Assembly (NCBI GenBank): GCA_900770445.1
Contig: CAAGKO010000072.1
Location: forward strand, 1-41,604
Reading direction: 5' to 3'
Length of the DNA stretch: 41,604 nucleotides
From: an uncultured Oribacterium sp.
GTDB taxonomy: Bacteria > Bacillota > Clostridia > Lachnospirales > Lachnospiraceae
Positions 39,898-41,604 of this stretch are shown piece after piece. Numbering within the stretch: the first letter of the stretch is position 1; each line of letters opens with the position of its first letter. Position numbers and translations under genes: made by a program. Under the pieces are notes generated by a model. It was given only the letters and a program-made list of their open reading frames with translations. It was not told where the DNA came from and searched no databases.

Positions 39898-39952
39898 ATA
39901 GAGCCTTGGCTCATTCTTTGAAAACGAGAATGGGTCGAGGCTCTATTTTTTT
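39898..39952 (+). terminator. Large hairpin with T tract upstream of the antirepressor
   Basis: AGAGCCTTGGCTCATTCT (about 39900-39917) pairs, with wobble and a few mismatches, with AGAATGGGTCGAGGCTCT (about 39926-39943) and is followed by T7. It lies 45 nt before the next gene. It may end transcription entering from outside or attenuate the antirepressor gene. Confidence 0.75.
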
Positions 39953-39996
39953 CGCCCGAAATCCGGCGAGACAAATTTGAGTAGGAGGTAACAGGT

Positions 39997-40827
39997 ATGA
40001 CGGATTTCAATCAGAAGACCCATGACACCGATGTGGGCAGTCATGGCGGACAGTCAAGGCAGATGATGGAGGTGTTTGAGAACCAGGAGTTTGGTTCGAT
40101 CCGCGTGTTGCAAGAGGCGGGCAAGACCTTCTTCTGTGCAAGCGATGTGGCGAAAGCGTTGGGGTATGTGAATCCCTACGCCGCAGTGAAACGCCATTGC
40201 AGAGGCCCCCTAACGAAACGCGAGGGGGTCGTTCAGAAGGTGAATCAGTATGGAGATGCTGGAGAGCAGGTCGTTGAAATCTCCTTTATCACAGAAGGCG
40301 ATGTTTACCGGCTGATCGTTCACAGCAAGCTGCCATCGGCAGAACGATTTGAACACTGGGTGTTTGATGAAGTTCTTCCTTCCATTCGCAAGCATGGTGT
40401 GTATATGAGCGATTCCATTTTGGATCAGGTGATTCAGCATCCGGAGGTCATCTACACACTGGCACAGGAGCTTGTAGCCGAGAGAGAGCAGCTTGAGGGT
40501 ATCCGCAAACAGCTGGATGCGGCACAGCCCAAGGCAGACTACTTCGACACCTTTGTAAATTCGGAAGATTGCACCTGCATCCGGAATTTCTGTAAGGAAA
40601 TCGGAATCCCAGAGAAGACGGCAGTAGCTCTCTTACTGGATCACCGCTATCTGTACCGCAGTCCAAGCGGCTGGCTGATGCCTTTTGCAGACAAATCTGC
40701 AAGGGGCTATTTTATTGTCCGGGATTGCTACGGCAGAAGCGGAAAACTGGTGCAGCAGACGAGAGTGACCTGCAAGGGAAAGAATCATCTCTTCAAGTTG
40801 TTTAAGAAATGGGGTGTGATCGAATGA
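39997..40827 (+). CDS. Bro-N/KilA-type phage antirepressor
   Basis: A 276-residue DNA-binding protein of the phage antirepressor type. The N-terminal Bro-N domain (about 24-130) is clear: FGSIRVLQEAGKTFFCASDV, AKALGYVNPYAAVKRHC, FITEGDVYRLIVHSKLPSAE, and DEVLPSIRKHGVYM. A linker helix rich in Glu and Gln (about 145-180) leads to the C-terminal KilAC-like domain (DYFDTFVNSEDCTCIRNFCK, LLLDHRYLYRSPSGWLMPF, HLFKLFKKWGVI). GGAGG lies 8 nt before the ATG. These proteins occur in prophages and integrative conjugative elements, where they relieve repression. The downstream gene overlaps it by 4 nt. Codon use differs from the host genes nearby, with more mixed third positions. Confidence 0.9.
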   Translation: MTDFNQKTHDTDVGSHGGQSRQMMEVFENQEFGSIRVLQEAGKTFFCASDVAKALGYVNPYAAVKRHCRGPLTKREGVVQKVNQYGDAGEQVVEISFITEGDVYRLIVHSKLPSAERFEHWVFDEVLPSIRKHGVYMSDSILDQVIQHPEVIYTLAQELVAEREQLEGIRKQLDAAQPKADYFDTFVNSEDCTCIRNFCKEIGIPEKTAVALLLDHRYLYRSPSGWLMPFADKSARGYFIVRDCYGRSGKLVQQTRVTCKGKNHLFKLFKKWGVIE

Positions 40828-40991
40828 CGCTTTTTACAGAGGGACGCCTTCAGGCGTTTGAACGCATGATGCAGGATACCGGCAAATACCATCGACGGGA
40901 GGACAGCGAAGATCGTCCGCGCAAATGTCCGAAGAAAAAAACGGAGCCTGCGAAAAAGGATGGTGAGCACCATGCCGGTATTCAGGGTTGA
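40824..40991 (+). CDS. Small basic mobile-element protein, function unknown
   Basis: A 55-residue ORF starting MTLFTEGRLQAFERMMQ and ending in a Lys/Glu/Arg-rich tail. The ATG overlaps the antirepressor stop (ATGA), and the end overlaps the next gene's start by 20 nt, so three reading frames are stacked with translational coupling. This tight packing is what supports it as a real gene. I recognise no domain. Confidence 0.65.
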   Translation: MTLFTEGRLQAFERMMQDTGKYHRREDSEDRPRKCPKKKTEPAKKDGEHHAGIQG

Positions 40992-41604
40992 GAAAAACAG
41001 CAATTACACAACGATGTGCAATTACCACCTGCGGGATCAGGGTCTCAGCCTGAAAGGAAAAGGACTTCTCTCTATGCTGCTTAGTTTACCGGACACATGG
41101 AACTATTCGGTACGGGGATTATCTTCGATTACACCGGATGGCGTAGATGGGGTGCTTACAGCTCTGAAAGAACTGGAACGTCTTGGATATCTGGAAAGGA
41201 ACCAGCAGCGTGAGAGTAACGGTCGGATGGGCAGAGCGGAGTATGTGATCTATGAGATGCCAAGGAAAAAGCCGTGTTCGGAATCACCGTGTACGGAAAA
41301 GCCGTATACGGTAAATCCGGATACGGACACACCGGTTACGGAAAATCCCGCGCAATTAAGTACTAATAGAACAAGTACTGAAACAATCAATAAAAGAGAG
41401 AAGAAGGAAATCCAGCACCGGTATGGCTCATACGAAAATGTCCTTCTCTCTGACACGGAATACGGCAAGCTCCGGCAGGAGTTCCCAGGAGATTATCAGA
41501 TGCGGGTGGAACGGCTCTCTGAGTATATGGCTTCCACCGGCAGGAGCTACAAAAATCACCTTGCCACAATCCGGAGCTGGGCAAAGAGAGAAAAGCCGAA
41601 GTAT
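40972..41604 (+). CDS. Replication-initiator-like winged-helix protein of a mobile element, open at the window end
   Basis: The frame runs from the ATG at 40972 to the last base without a stop, giving 211 residues of an incomplete protein. The N-terminal part is winged-helix-like (NYHLRDQGLSLKGKGLLSML, SLPDTWNYSVRGLSSITPDG, ALKELERLGYLERNQQR), as in RepA-N/replisome-organiser proteins of integrative elements. A five-unit 15-nt tandem repeat follows (41278-41352). Then a conserved C-terminal helical region appears: YENVLLSDTEYGKLRQEFPG, RVERLSEYMASTGRSYKNHL, ATIRSWAKRE. Such proteins usually sit near the replication or mobilisation functions of integrative elements. GGATGGTGAG lies before the ATG. 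Confidence 0.8.
   Translation, partial: MPVFRVEKNSNYTTMCNYHLRDQGLSLKGKGLLSMLLSLPDTWNYSVRGLSSITPDGVDGVLTALKELERLGYLERNQQRESNGRMGRAEYVIYEMPRKKPCSESPCTEKPYTVNPDTDTPVTENPAQLSTNRTSTETINKREKKEIQHRYGSYENVLLSDTEYGKLRQEFPGDYQMRVERLSEYMASTGRSYKNHLATIRSWAKREKPKY
41278..41352 (+). repeat. Five 15-nt tandem repeats inside the initiator-like gene
   Basis: Units start at 41278, 41293, 41308, 41323 and 41338. Each follows (A/T)CGG-(A/T)-x-x-x-(A/C)-CC-x-x-x-x and encodes five residues, S/T-E/V/D-x-P-x (SESPC, TEKPY, TVNPD, TDTPV, TENPA). It is a proline-rich linker that can vary in copy number without breaking the frame. Confidence 0.85.

Noticed and set aside
1..41604. CRISPR arrays, tRNA or rRNA genes
   Set aside because: No regularly spaced repeats of CRISPR length, no tRNA-like cloverleaf and no rRNA segments were seen on reading both strands, though a computed search would be more reliable.

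Overview
All genes in this window lie on the + strand. The content points to a Gram-positive Bacillota of the Clostridia, most likely Lachnospiraceae-like. The evidence is the S10-spc-alpha ribosomal gene order ending in rplQ-ecf-truA-rplM-rpsI, zinc-type S14 and L36, a zinc-lid adenylate kinase, DnaD plus a DnaC/DnaI-type helicase loader, AraC-type (YesN-like) response regulators, TRAP transporters with alanine/threonine-rich lipoprotein linkers, and secreted proteins with choline/glucan-binding-type wall repeats. I do not name a species.

Layout. (1) 1-6003: the 3' part of an AraC-type response regulator, then a TRAP transporter operon dctP-dctQ-dctM with paired hairpins between dctP and dctQ, then a YcxB-like membrane protein and a second, unpaired TRAP binding lipoprotein. 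(2) 6022-13479: murC, a 585-bp gap holding a cluster of DnaA boxes, the helicase-loading pair dnaD-dnaC, prs, a membrane acyltransferase and an RlmI-type methyltransferase. (3) 13780-15030: a secreted wall-repeat protein. (4) 15086-31849: the ribosomal superoperon. It opens with two tandem promoters and a structured leader, runs rpsJ-rplCDWB-rpsS-rplV-rpsC-rplP-rpmC-rpsQ-rplNXE-rpsNH-rplFR-rpsE-rpmD-rplO-secY-adk-map-infA-rpmJ-rpsMKD-rpoA-rplQ, and closes with a strong terminator. Internal promoters are visible before rpsH and rpmJ. (5) 32035-33612: a second secreted wall-repeat protein. (6) 33770-38422: an energy-coupling-factor (ECF) transporter whose two ATPases are fused in one polypeptide, ecfT, truA and a HAD phosphatase. 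(7) 38474-39563: rplM-rpsI with its own promoter and a folded leader. (8) 39584-41604: beyond the rpsI terminator, the left end of what looks like an integrated mobile element (repeats, Bro-N antirepressor, small ORF, replication-initiator-like protein open at the window edge).

Functionally this is mostly core growth machinery: translation, RNA polymerase alpha, protein export, initiator-methionine removal, wall precursor synthesis, helicase loading and PRPP supply. Uptake systems, two secreted wall proteins and one mobile-element end are fitted between the operons. I saw no CRISPR array, defence system, rRNA or tRNA, and no clearly new multi-gene system. The most interesting signals are the DnaA-box cluster before dnaD-dnaC, several structured ribosomal-protein leaders, the fused EcfA, large insertions in L17 and TruA, and the mobile-element boundary at rpsI.
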